Positions 1 to 8,927 of a DNA stretch of 36,793 nt are shown here, piece after piece. The notes below the pieces were generated by a model, which saw only the letters and a program-made list of their open reading frames with translations, was not told the origin of the DNA and ran no database searches. The number at the start of each line of letters is the position of its first letter. The first letter of the stretch is position 1. Source of the stretch: Brumimicrobium sp033722555 (GTDB lineage: Bacteria; Bacteroidota; Bacteroidia; Flavobacteriales_D; Crocinitomicaceae); assembly GCA_033722555.1 (NCBI GenBank), contig JAWVYS010000029.1, forward strand, positions 1 to 36,793, written 5' to 3'. A program made the position numbers and the translations under genes.

Positions 1-537
1 ACACCCTCCTGTAACGTTTGCTGTTAATGTAGTACAGTTTCCAGGACAAACAGCAGTTTGGGTTGCTGTAATATCAATGATGAGTGGGTCAATGGTGCCC
101 GGTGCAGTAAAAGTGAGTGCAGTACTCCAGGGACCAGCATTACCGTTGTTGTTTTCCCTAACCCTAACCTTGTACTGTACGCCGGGACAAAGACTTGAAT
201 AAGGAATTGTTACAGTAGGATAAGCCTTCACTACACAGCTGGGTTTCAGCATTTGAGCTGACTGAAAATACGGATAGGTATTTAAACCTAAATATTGTGT
301 TGGATCGAAAGGTGCTCCGTCGAAAACATTGTTTACACATCTGATCTCAACATCCATCCAATATTCATTACAACCACAGGTTGGGGACTGAGAGTTGGCA
401 TCAACCTCCACCCCTCCGGCAACTTGGGTTAAAGTGAAGTTTGTAACCGCAAGAGCATGGCAAGCTTTTACTTTATTCGAGTAGGCGGTAATTATAAATA
501 CCGATAATAATAGAATACTTACTTTAGGAAATCTCAT
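1..537 (-). CDS. Secreted surface protein, N-terminal part (tandem paralogue of the next gene)
   Basis: This open frame starts at the ATG at 537 and runs off the window, so only the first 179 residues are visible. Residues 1-24 form a signal peptide with a hydrophobic core (SILLLSVFIITAYS) followed by KACHALAVTN. The rest matches, almost residue for residue, the N-terminal fibronectin-type-III-like module of the adhesin at 564-4250: both have SPTCGC, DVEIRC, FDPTQYL, TYPYFQSA, LKP.CVV.AYPTVTIP, VRVRENNNGN.GPWS and CTTLTA.VTGG. The gap to the upstream paralogue is only 26 bp, so the two are probably co-transcribed. By analogy the missing C-terminus should hold Ig/PKD repeats and a T9SS sorting domain, but that part is not in view. 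Role: probably an extracellular adhesin or matrix protein (inference). Confidence 0.85.
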   Translation of the reverse strand, partial: MRFPKVSILLLSVFIITAYSNKVKACHALAVTNFTLTQVAGGVEVDANSQSPTCGCNEYWMDVEIRCVNNVFDGAPFDPTQYLGLNTYPYFQSAQMLKPSCVVKAYPTVTIPYSSLCPGVQYKVRVRENNNGNAGPWSTALTFTAPGTIDPLIIDITATQTAVCPGNCTTLTANVTGGC

Positions 538-563
538 TTATCTATTTTTTGAAGGCGTCGCTC

Positions 564-3500
564 TTATCTGAGAACGTTAACATGCCCTGTTTCTATAATT
601 CTTTTGTCTTTATCTGTTTCTTTAAATTCTATACGCCATAGATAGGTTCCATCTTTTACTATTTCAGTGCTTTCAGCGCCGTAGGTGCCATCCCATCCTA
701 CTTCAGAATCATTGGACTCGAAGATAACCTCACCCCAACGATTGTATATAGTCAGATTGTAATTCATAGGGTCGAAACCGGACGTAAATATAGGTTTAAA
801 AGTTTGATTAAAGTCATCAAAATCCGGTGTGAAAGTGTTTGGAACATAGAAAATCAATCTGTCCAAAACATTTATCACGCTGTATGCTGTGTCAGTACAA
901 CCCATATTGGTACTCACAATCAGTTCCACATCATACGATTCGGGAACAGGGTTAAATTCCAGTACAGGAGCAAAATCTGTGCTGCTTCCCCATCCTGAAA
1001 TGTACCAATCATAATTATTCGCATATTGTGATGTGTTGATCAAATCTACAGAAGGATCCATGATATCTACCTGTCCGGGTTCATAATGGAAATTAGCGAT
1101 AGGATTGTGGTAAACTTCTATGTAACTGGCTTCGAAATGCGTGTCTTGACATCCTTTTTCAGTTGTCACTATTAATTCTACACCTATAAAGACGTCGTTT
1201 CCAGAGTTATTATCAAAACAATTCTCAAAATCAGGTGTAGATGAATTGTAACTGTAACCATTACTTAAGTTCCACTGATAGTCTACAATATTCGAAGAGC
1301 CGCCTACTACGGAAGTTGATGTAATATCAAAGCATACAGGAGAACATCCGGTCAAATTAATTCCCGTGAAGCTTGCAGCGGGTTTAGGATGAACGGTTAC
1401 AGGAAGAGTAGCCTGATTCACACAACCGTTATTACTTGTAACAGTTAGTGTGGCATTAAAGACTCCATCGTTTTGATAAGCGTATGATGGATTTTGCTGG
1501 TTAGATGATCCACCGTCACCGAAATCCCACAACCAGTTTACATTGTTGTTCGGAGTATATTGGTTTGAAACTGAAGACTGATCCTGAAATTGGGTATTAG
1601 CTTCAAGACAAACAGAGGTAGGGGAAAAATCTACTTCTGGTAGAGGCCAAACTATTGCGTCATCCGTATAACTATCCGTACAGCCGTAATTCGTGGTAAC
1701 CGTCAAATTAACCGAATAAACGTTTTCACTGGCGTATTGATGTGTTGGATTTTGGTTGTTAGAAGTATTTCCATCACCAAAACTCCAGTTCCATCCTGTT
1801 ATTATATCACCGTTTACAGGAATAATAGTTGATTGATCCTGGTACTGAGAGTTATTTTCATAACATACCGGAGCCACCGTGAAAGAAGCATCTGGCTGAG
1901 CATATGCTGTAACTGTTTGTGTAACATTATCAGTACATCCATCGGAGGTTGAAACGGTTAGAGTAACGTTGTAATTACCTGCAACACTGAAATTATGTGA
2001 TGGATTTTCTAGATTATTCAAACCGGAGCCATCATCAAAATCCCATTCAAAGATGGATGCATTGCCAGTTGAGGTATTTGTAAAGTCTATAGCGTTGTAA
2101 AAACAGTCATTCGTAAAAATGAAGTCTGCCACCGGAAGACCATAAATTTCTATGGGTTGTGTAAGGTTTGCCACGCAACCATATGCGGTAGTTATCTCTA
2201 AATCCACATTGTAAATCCCAGGGTTTGCATAGGTATGCTGAGGGTTCTGTGTATTTGCTGTATTTCCATCGTCAAAATTCCAGTTCCAGTTATTTATTGT
2301 TCCTCCGTTAGGAACTACGGTTTGGTCCGTAAAATCTGTTGGACTTCCCAAACAAAGTGGTGTAGCAGTAAAATCAACAATGGGTAGAGGATAAACCTGT
2401 ACTGTCTGTGTAATGTTGTCAGTACAGCCGGCAGCTGTAGTTACGGTCATATTTATATCATAAGTACCGTATCCTCCGAAGTCGTGATTCCCGCTAACTG
2501 CTAAGTATTCTACACTTCCATCATTCCCTATGTCCCATTCAGTTGTTTGAATAATTCCAGGTGCAGGTACGTTGGAAGTCGAATTTAAAGGGGTGAGTTG
2601 ATCTTCACAAACATTTCCTGTTGTGAAAGATGCTACAGGCATAGGATTTACAATTACATCTGCATTGTCTGTAGCGATACAACCGTTAAGTGTATATGTA
2701 ACTGTGTAATTGGTTGTGTTAGCAGGTGTTACATTGATGGTTGCCGTAGTTTGTCCTCCGGGATTCCAGCTAAATGTACCGCCCGGAATATCCGGTGTTG
2801 CTGTCAATGTAGCTGTTTCCCCGTTACAAATCTCTTGTTGAACTACGTCAACAGTTGGACCGGGATTCACAATGATATCCACTGATTCGGAATACGTACA
2901 ACCATTGACATCATAGTCGATCGTATAGGTGTTTGTTCCAACAGGAGGGGTTACCGTAGCGGTGTTCGTGTTACTCACATTAGGGGTCCACTGATATGTT
3001 CCTCCGGCGACATCAGGAGTTGCTGTTATTGTTGCGCTGGCACCCTCACAAATAGTTGAGCCAACCAAAGCAAGTGTTGTTGGCTGAGGGTTTACTGTAA
3101 CTGTACCGGAAGCGGTAACTGTACATCCGTTTAACGAATAAGTCAGATCATAAGTTGTTGTAGTATTCGGAGAAACATTGGTTAAATTGGCCCCTGTCTG
3201 ACCGGAAGGATTCCATGAATATGTTCCGCCGGTAAGATCCACAGTACTTGTAAGTGAAGTGGTTTGGCCGTTACATATTGTAGAATTCGAAACCGTTAGA
3301 ACCGGAGGGGGAGCAACGGTTACACAGACGACATTGGATATTGCCGCCGGACCACAACCTGAAACTACTGCTCTAAAACAAATAGCATTATTTATAGGGG
3401 GACTTGTTTCGTTATCAGTTATTAAACCTGCAACATTTGTCCAGGGTCCACCTGAATTTGGTGCGCTTTGCCACTGAATATTTCCATCATAACCCGTCAG

Positions 3501-4250
3501 TGTTAAGTTGGTGGTCTGACCGGCACAGACAGAGGTAGGATTTGCTGCTGCAGTTCCTGCTATTGGTGTAGGTACTACATAAACAGTAATTGATTCCTGT
3601 ACACTAAGGTTACTACATTGCTCAGTGATAGTAACGGTATAGGTCGTAGTAACTGTAGGACATACGTTTATGCTCGGAGTTGTAGCGCCTGTGTTCCAAG
3701 AGTATAACGGAGCCAAGCCACAACCACCGGTTACACTCGCAGTTAGTGTTGTACAATCACCTACACAAAGATTGACATTGCTTGCGGTTACTTGTCCTGT
3801 TAATGGTGTAATTGTTCCTGGAGCAGTAAATGTAAGCGCATTGGACCATGGGCCACCGTTTCCATTGTTATTTTCACGTACACGAACCTGATATTGGATT
3901 CCCGGACATAAATTTGTAAAAGGGATGGTAACCGTTGGATAAGCTTGAACTACACAGTTAGGTTTTAACATTGTTGCTGACTGAAAATAGGGATAAGTGG
4001 CTAATGAGAGGTACTGGGTAGGATCGAAGGGACCCGCATCGAATGGTTCACCCATACAACGAATTTCGACATCCAACCAGAAATCACCGCATCCACATGT
4101 CGGAGAAGTAGATGAGGCGTTGACCTGTACACCTGTTCCAGTTACGTTAAGGTTGTAATTCGTCACTGCTAATGCGTGACATGCCTTAAGGTCAAAATTT
4201 ACTGTTAAAAAAATAACAGAAATTATCAAATAGTGTAGTAGATTTTTCAT
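564..4250 (-). CDS. Giant Ig/PKD-repeat adhesin with gliding-motility-associated (T9SS) C-terminal domain
   Basis: The protein has 1228 residues. It starts with a signal peptide (about 1-23), then a fibronectin-III-like module (about 25-145, with VRVRENNNGNGGPWS). Tandem Ig-like repeats of about 80 residues follow (about 150-545), with recurring elements such as TICNGQTT or EICNGETA, a GGT(F/Y)SWNP core and V(T/N)VNP joins. Next is a run of PKD domains (about 545-1130) carrying the hallmark W(D/N)F(G/D)DG...NP.H.Y pattern. The last 95 residues (from LDRLIFYVPNTFTPD, with YNRWGEVIFES and WDGTY) match the CHU_C/gliding-motility-associated C-terminal domain, which is a T9SS export signal in Bacteroidota. 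Likely role is a secreted, surface-attached adhesin. The many cysteines (CNG, CTV) suggest disulfide-stabilised repeats. It lies 78 bp downstream of the propeller gene and 26 bp upstream of its own paralogue. Confidence 0.9.
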   Translation of the reverse strand: MKNLLHYLIISVIFLTVNFDLKACHALAVTNYNLNVTGTGVQVNASSTSPTCGCGDFWLDVEIRCMGEPFDAGPFDPTQYLSLATYPYFQSATMLKPNCVVQAYPTVTIPFTNLCPGIQYQVRVRENNNGNGGPWSNALTFTAPGTITPLTGQVTASNVNLCVGDCTTLTASVTGGCGLAPLYSWNTGATTPSINVCPTVTTTYTVTITEQCSNLSVQESITVYVVPTPIAGTAAANPTSVCAGQTTNLTLTGYDGNIQWQSAPNSGGPWTNVAGLITDNETSPPINNAICFRAVVSGCGPAAISNVVCVTVAPPPVLTVSNSTICNGQTTSLTSTVDLTGGTYSWNPSGQTGANLTNVSPNTTTTYDLTYSLNGCTVTASGTVTVNPQPTTLALVGSTICEGASATITATPDVAGGTYQWTPNVSNTNTATVTPPVGTNTYTIDYDVNGCTYSESVDIIVNPGPTVDVVQQEICNGETATLTATPDIPGGTFSWNPGGQTTATINVTPANTTNYTVTYTLNGCIATDNADVIVNPMPVASFTTGNVCEDQLTPLNSTSNVPAPGIIQTTEWDIGNDGSVEYLAVSGNHDFGGYGTYDINMTVTTAAGCTDNITQTVQVYPLPIVDFTATPLCLGSPTDFTDQTVVPNGGTINNWNWNFDDGNTANTQNPQHTYANPGIYNVDLEITTAYGCVANLTQPIEIYGLPVADFIFTNDCFYNAIDFTNTSTGNASIFEWDFDDGSGLNNLENPSHNFSVAGNYNVTLTVSTSDGCTDNVTQTVTAYAQPDASFTVAPVCYENNSQYQDQSTIIPVNGDIITGWNWSFGDGNTSNNQNPTHQYASENVYSVNLTVTTNYGCTDSYTDDAIVWPLPEVDFSPTSVCLEANTQFQDQSSVSNQYTPNNNVNWLWDFGDGGSSNQQNPSYAYQNDGVFNATLTVTSNNGCVNQATLPVTVHPKPAASFTGINLTGCSPVCFDITSTSVVGGSSNIVDYQWNLSNGYSYNSSTPDFENCFDNNSGNDVFIGVELIVTTEKGCQDTHFEASYIEVYHNPIANFHYEPGQVDIMDPSVDLINTSQYANNYDWYISGWGSSTDFAPVLEFNPVPESYDVELIVSTNMGCTDTAYSVINVLDRLIFYVPNTFTPDFDDFNQTFKPIFTSGFDPMNYNLTIYNRWGEVIFESNDSEVGWDGTYGAESTEIVKDGTYLWRIEFKETDKDKRIIETGHVNVLR

Positions 4251-4328
4251 AATTCAGTTTATTGGTTTACGTTTTCCAAATTATTTGATTATCAAACGTT
4301 CAGAATGATGTATGGTTGCTTTAATTTT

Positions 4329-6821
4329 TTAGTTTTTGATGATTTTTTTTGAAATATAATAGTCACTACTTTTAAGGATTACCAGATATGTACCTTTAGC
4401 CAAATACCTTAGGTTTAATTCAGACGTTTCATTTCGGAAATATGATTGGATGATTTTTCCATGAAGGTCAGAAATTTCCAAGGTATAATTTCCTTTATTT
4501 TCAATGATGATTTTTTCTGAGAATGGATTTGGGTAAATCTTTATATTCTGTTCGGAGATATTATTATTCAGACCAATTGTTGAGAGCGAGAAAATTTCAG
4601 AAGTATCCTTACACCTTCCCTGATTGCTTGTGACAACGTAATAATTGCCGTCTCCTTGTGAAGAAATGGTCTGATCATAAAGATTCAGTGGGCTGCCTTC
4701 ATAGTGCCAGTCGTAATCAATAGCAGAAGAGGCGGTTAGTTGTCCGTTGTTGTAAGAGATTGTCGATTTAACAGGTAAACAGAGATATGCGAGATATCCG
4801 TCGTAGGCTCCTCCTGCAAAACTCGTTTGATAACTACCGACGCTCGCAAAATTAGGATCGTTGGCACTGGTAAAACCGCTCAGAATAATCTGATTCAACG
4901 AATTCAGCCGAAGACCTGAAAGTTCTTCATTAGCCGTTGAACCAAAGTAAGTTCCCCATTCGAAGGTTCCGGATGTATCAAACTGCTGAATAAAAGCATC
5001 ATAACCGCCGATGATGCTTTCCTGGAAAACACCGGTTGTCGTTATTTCCGTACCGCTTAAAGTCTGACCACCAACCATTATTTTCCCTTCATAATATAGC
5101 ATTTGAGATAGATAGTCACTATCTGTACCTCCTGTATAAGTTCCCCATTCTCTTAGACCCTGCGGGGAAAAGCATGCAACGAATACCTGTTCAGAAGTCA
5201 GTCTATTTTCCTGATGTGCTCCCGGTGTAGCAATTTGATTTAAACTTGCCGTATTTCCACACATATAAATTTTGTTATTCTCGTCCATTACGACTTGTTT
5301 TCCTACATCTGTGTATGTTCCTCCAAAGTACGTTCCCCAGTTGATGGTTCCAGCCTTTGAAAAACTCATGAGAAAAGCATCCGCAAAACCTCCAATTGTT
5401 TCCTGGTGCACCCCTGATGTCGAAATTCCCGTTGTGGATGTTGTTCTTCCGGTTACGCAGATAATATTGTTATTTACCGCAATCCCTTCTCCTGAATTGT
5501 TGCCATTTTCACCAAGAAAAGTACCCCACAAAAAACTTCCTGAAGTTGAAAATAAAGTAATGTGTCCTGCCTCATTAGCGTTGTTTACCTGTAAGAAAGC
5601 GTTCGGGCTCGCAATATTATTGGTACTTGTGGTATGCCCGGTCATAAACAGCGTGTCATTTCTGCATATCATATCAGTGATGAAATCATGAGCATTGCCG
5701 CCGTGGTAGGTAGCCCACTCTCTAGTTCCTGACGGACTGAATTTTACAAGAAACATATCATCACCACCGTCGACGTATGTCTGATGTGCACCTGCCGTTG
5801 CAATATCCTGCTGACTAAATGTTGATCCTCCCAGGTAGCAGTTATTGTTCTGATCGGTTACTATATTATAGGCTCTTTCCGTTTGAGGACCGGCATAATA
5901 GGTTGACCAGATAAGATTTCCGTAAGGATCAAATTTGGAAACATATGCATCCAGGTCTCCCTGATAACTCGTTTGATGAGCACCGGATGTAGCTATATTG
6001 GATCCGCTCATAGTTATGCCCGTTTGGAAAATAGAATCACCGTTGTCGAGAGTTATATCTGTGGTAATGTCGTACTGATCTCCCCCGAAATAAGTGTTCC
6101 AGATCAGATCGGGTACCGGATCGATCACGAGGGTTTGATCGGATATTCGATTTTCAATCCTGAATTTTAAGATTCTGTCCGTCAGCATAAATGCTGCCTT
6201 GGCTGTTTGATTATTTTCAGTGTAATAGCTTAGGGGTATTTGTTCCTTAATTTCACCAAACTCAGTTTTGATCAAAAGATCTCCGTTTTTCAAAGAAGGC
6301 ATCTGATCAGAATCTATCAGAAGAAAAAAATCATCAAGACTTGCACCGGGATGTACGATAACGTTGTATTTAAACTTATTTTGCCTGAATAGGAATTCAA
6401 TGTCAATGCCATTCGCTATTTCATGATAAATTACCGATTCATAACTTCTGACTTTTAATACCGGTTTTTCTCTGCCGTAAAAATTAGCGTAATCCTTGCT
6501 CGGAGAAAGTTTGGAAATTTCTTCCGGTTGTTTTGGGAAAAGGAAATCAATGCGCTCAACGTGGTACGTAAATTTTGAATTTTCTTGGGTGTTACGAATC
6601 TTCCTTTGTATCTCTTGAGGTCTTTCTTCCAACTGTTTGATTTCATAAGAAAATCCGTTTTTACGGAGGCTTACTGAAATATTGTTGGAGTTACCAAGAA
6701 ATAATACTTCTTCATTAGGTTCACCGGAAGGCAGCAGTACCTGGCCCTTATTTTCCGTGAACCCCTGACCTATACTCAGGAATATGGAACAATTTACGAG
6801 AATGTAAAAAATAGATTTCAT
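4329..6821 (-). CDS. Seven-bladed SBBP-type beta-propeller protein with T9SS type A sorting domain
   Basis: The protein has 830 residues with a signal peptide (about 1-19). It then shows the FTENKGQV motif that opens the N-terminal domain usually found before SBBP repeats (DUF7948-like), extending to about residue 235. From about 240 to 675 there are seven repeats of roughly 60 residues, each opening with W.TY.GG (WNTYFGG, WSTYYAG, WATYHGG, WGTFLGE, WGTYFGG, WGTYTGG, WGTYFGS) and containing A..G.HQ. Seven such units fit one closed seven-bladed propeller. The last 75 residues (IKIYPNPFSEKI ... LAKGTYLVIL) are a type A T9SS sorting domain. The substrate is unknown. The gene is 65 bp downstream of the B12-linked run and may be read through from it, but no terminator or promoter decides this. 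Confidence 0.88.
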   Translation of the reverse strand: MKSIFYILVNCSIFLSIGQGFTENKGQVLLPSGEPNEEVLFLGNSNNISVSLRKNGFSYEIKQLEERPQEIQRKIRNTQENSKFTYHVERIDFLFPKQPEEISKLSPSKDYANFYGREKPVLKVRSYESVIYHEIANGIDIEFLFRQNKFKYNVIVHPGASLDDFFLLIDSDQMPSLKNGDLLIKTEFGEIKEQIPLSYYTENNQTAKAAFMLTDRILKFRIENRISDQTLVIDPVPDLIWNTYFGGDQYDITTDITLDNGDSIFQTGITMSGSNIATSGAHQTSYQGDLDAYVSKFDPYGNLIWSTYYAGPQTERAYNIVTDQNNNCYLGGSTFSQQDIATAGAHQTYVDGGDDMFLVKFSPSGTREWATYHGGNAHDFITDMICRNDTLFMTGHTTSTNNIASPNAFLQVNNANEAGHITLFSTSGSFLWGTFLGENGNNSGEGIAVNNNIICVTGRTTSTTGISTSGVHQETIGGFADAFLMSFSKAGTINWGTYFGGTYTDVGKQVVMDENNKIYMCGNTASLNQIATPGAHQENRLTSEQVFVACFSPQGLREWGTYTGGTDSDYLSQMLYYEGKIMVGGQTLSGTEITTTGVFQESIIGGYDAFIQQFDTSGTFEWGTYFGSTANEELSGLRLNSLNQIILSGFTSANDPNFASVGSYQTSFAGGAYDGYLAYLCLPVKSTISYNNGQLTASSAIDYDWHYEGSPLNLYDQTISSQGDGNYYVVTSNQGRCKDTSEIFSLSTIGLNNNISEQNIKIYPNPFSEKIIIENKGNYTLEISDLHGKIIQSYFRNETSELNLRYLAKGTYLVILKSSDYYISKKIIKN

Positions 6822-6886
6822 GAGTGAAATTTACGTCAAATTTTTCAAATTTCACTATTCTCGAAAAGATTTCCCAGAAGGGTTTT

Positions 6887-7879
6887 TTATTGCACAACAA
6901 AGCGCTTAATCGTTCTGAAATTAACTGATTCAAGCCTTACAAAATAGATTCCCGGCTTGAGTCCTTCAAGCCTAAATTGTTCTTCGGCAGTCAAAACCTC
7001 TTTGATTAAAATAATTTCACCCAAATTTCCGATGATTGTTAATTGTCCCGAAACATTTCCGGGCCACTCAATATTGACGCTTTCTGAAGAGGGATTAGGG
7101 AATACATTTACTTCAATTTCGTTTATAGGTTGATTCGTTATATTCAGTAACCGGTTTAAAACTCCGACTGCATCCAGATCAAACCCTCCCGTTTCGTAAG
7201 GAGTAGAAAAAGGTTCATTGATCTTATTCCCAAAACTATCAAAGGTACCTGAACTTCCTAAACTGCCGACGACGTCTATAAGCCTGACGTAATTTATACT
7301 GTCCACATTGATGCCCGCGCTGTCTTTTAATTCCTCAAGATCAAAAGGTGTACCATAACCCCCTTTGTATTTGCCCGCTAGGTTATGAATTCGGCGCGTA
7401 TCCGTTAAACCAAATCCATGTATCTGAAGATTCGTTTGTACTTCTGAATGAGAGGGGAAACGTACATAATTGATGCCGTCTGTGCTTACTTCAACGTGCG
7501 CAAATTCTAAATAATCATCACTAAAACTGTTTTCAAAAACCGCGAAATCAAATCCCTGACCGTTCGTTATTGGAAACTGAAATGTTAGAACAGCAATTCC
7601 CGAGTCACCCAAGGACACAGTGCTGCCGCCTGAGGTTGCCGGACCTACGGCGTTCACAGGAACACCCTGAGAGACCTTGTTCGAACCATTTACTAAAAAT
7701 GAGGTATCCTCAATATTTAAATAACCTCTCGTAATTAGTGCATCGGTTGCCCATGCAACGATTGAGGGATCATCCTGGTGAATGGCCGTAGAACCCGGTT
7801 GTCCGGCTGGAGGGGCATAACTTTGACCTCTCAGAAAGGAGGCAGTTACCAAGAAAAATACGATGAAATATTTACTCAT
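6887..7879 (-). CDS. T9SS-exported cell-surface protein of the corrinoid locus
   Basis: I chose the ATG at 7879 (MSKYFIVFFLVTASFLRG). The longer frame begins at a TTG at 7885. The ATG lies inside the end of the BtuG-like gene (8 bp overlap), which implies translational coupling. After the signal peptide comes a domain of about 230 residues with YAPPAGQPGSTAI, DPSIVAWAT, FDFAVFENSF, EFAHVEVSTDG and TGGFDLDAVGVLN. I recognise this as a surface-protein type often found beside BtuG/BtuB-like genes under cobalamin riboswitches in Bacteroidota (from memory; no search was run). The last 75 residues (VNVFPNPSSESVNIEW ... GLKPGIYFVRL) form a type A T9SS sorting domain. Probable role: extracellular partner in corrinoid capture. 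Binding to B12 is inference from context. Confidence 0.82.
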   Translation of the reverse strand: MSKYFIVFFLVTASFLRGQSYAPPAGQPGSTAIHQDDPSIVAWATDALITRGYLNIEDTSFLVNGSNKVSQGVPVNAVGPATSGGSTVSLGDSGIAVLTFQFPITNGQGFDFAVFENSFSDDYLEFAHVEVSTDGINYVRFPSHSEVQTNLQIHGFGLTDTRRIHNLAGKYKGGYGTPFDLEELKDSAGINVDSINYVRLIDVVGSLGSSGTFDSFGNKINEPFSTPYETGGFDLDAVGVLNRLLNITNQPINEIEVNVFPNPSSESVNIEWPGNVSGQLTIIGNLGEIILIKEVLTAEEQFRLEGLKPGIYFVRLESVNFRTIKRFVVQ

Positions 7880-8927
7880 ATACAATAATATTGTTAGGGT
7901 TAAGTCCTACTTCAAAACTACTTTCAATCATACCGTTGGTTCCGAAAATTCGGAGATAACCGGTATTGGTGAAGTTCATCGCATCCAGAGCAACGGTTCT
8001 GTTGTCCGGGAGTAAATAGGCTCCGTACAAGGTGCTTACCTGATTACTGTTGATGGTACTTGAACTAATCATTTGCTGGGAAGTCATATCATAATTTGAA
8101 ACATTCGAGTTGCCCGAATTGTAATCGTAGTAGGCAATTACGAGGATATCGTTCTTCACACTCAGGGATGATACAGGAAAACCGAGACTGGTAACCTGTC
8201 CTGTATTGGAATCTATTCTCACAAGTTCTGATGGGTCACCCGCATAATCTCCTCTTTTCACGACATATACCGAACCATCAGTGCGGGCATAGACATCTCC
8301 AGGGTTTTTTCCAACCGTGAAAGTGTCAACGATTACCTCATTGATTAAATCAATTTTGAAAACGGTAGAATCCACATTGGGGAAATTAAGTCCACCGGAA
8401 TTCGCAACGAATAATTGATCGCCGGCAACGCTAATCCCTTCAGGATTTTGTCCTACCTGAATACGATTAATTACATTCAGAGATGCTGTGTCAATGATAT
8501 TTACAAAGCCGTCAAAACTACTGACAAATGCTTTGTTTTTCCAAAAAGTTATTTTTCTGGGTTCCTGAGCCTGGCCATTTAATGAAAGTGAGATCTGTTT
8601 AATACTTGTGAGTGTTTTTGAATCCAGCACTTCTATGGTGCTCGAAGCATTTACAACCACATAGATTTTTGAGCCGTATTTTTTAAGGTCATTGCCCGTA
8701 TCCCCTAAGAGTCGATTATTCTTTGCGAGGAAGATATCATGAATAACCTCATTCTTTGAAAGATCAATCCAGGAAAGCGTTGAGTTATTTTGCTGAAAAA
8801 GTCCCTCGTTCAGAACCAGAATTCCGTTACTGAAGGATTCGGGGGTTGATGGATCATTATTTTCCTCTTTTTTACATCCTGTCAGGATAACAATGATCAA
8901 AACAAAAATGACTTTAATTGATTGCAT
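7872..8927 (-). CDS. BtuG-like surface beta-propeller lipoprotein (YncE/DUF5074-like)
   Basis: The protein has 351 residues with a lipoprotein signal peptide whose lipobox is LTGC (Cys18), followed by KKEENND, an acidic stretch that fits surface export of Bacteroidota lipoproteins. The body is a YncE-like beta-propeller: repeated SxIEVLDSKTL, GFVNIIDTASLNVINRI, VGQNPEGISV and VGKNPGDVYA segments, and an N-terminal NGILVLNEG opening. This resembles BtuG, the surface B12-binding propeller that caps BtuB in Bacteroides. The order here (riboswitch, then BtuB-like, then this gene) supports that assignment. The start overlaps the end of the receptor gene by 14 bp, and the gene's own end overlaps the next start, so the run is probably translationally coupled. 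Predicted role: high-affinity corrinoid capture and hand-over to the TonB-dependent receptor. Confidence 0.8.
   Translation of the reverse strand: MQSIKVIFVLIIVILTGCKKEENNDPSTPESFSNGILVLNEGLFQQNNSTLSWIDLSKNEVIHDIFLAKNNRLLGDTGNDLKKYGSKIYVVVNASSTIEVLDSKTLTSIKQISLSLNGQAQEPRKITFWKNKAFVSSFDGFVNIIDTASLNVINRIQVGQNPEGISVAGDQLFVANSGGLNFPNVDSTVFKIDLINEVIVDTFTVGKNPGDVYARTDGSVYVVKRGDYAGDPSELVRIDSNTGQVTSLGFPVSSLSVKNDILVIAYYDYNSGNSNVSNYDMTSQQMISSSTINSNQVSTLYGAYLLPDNRTVALDAMNFTNTGYLRIFGTNGMIESSFEVGLNPNNIIVYE

Noticed and set aside
3259..3891. Plus-strand frames opposite the giant adhesin
   Set aside because: They are shadows of the repetitive Thr/Val-rich coding sequence on the minus strand.
7880..7897. 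Palindrome CAATAATATTG as a possible operator
   Set aside because: It lies inside the overlapping coding ends of two B12-locus genes and is short and AT-rich, so chance is the simplest explanation.
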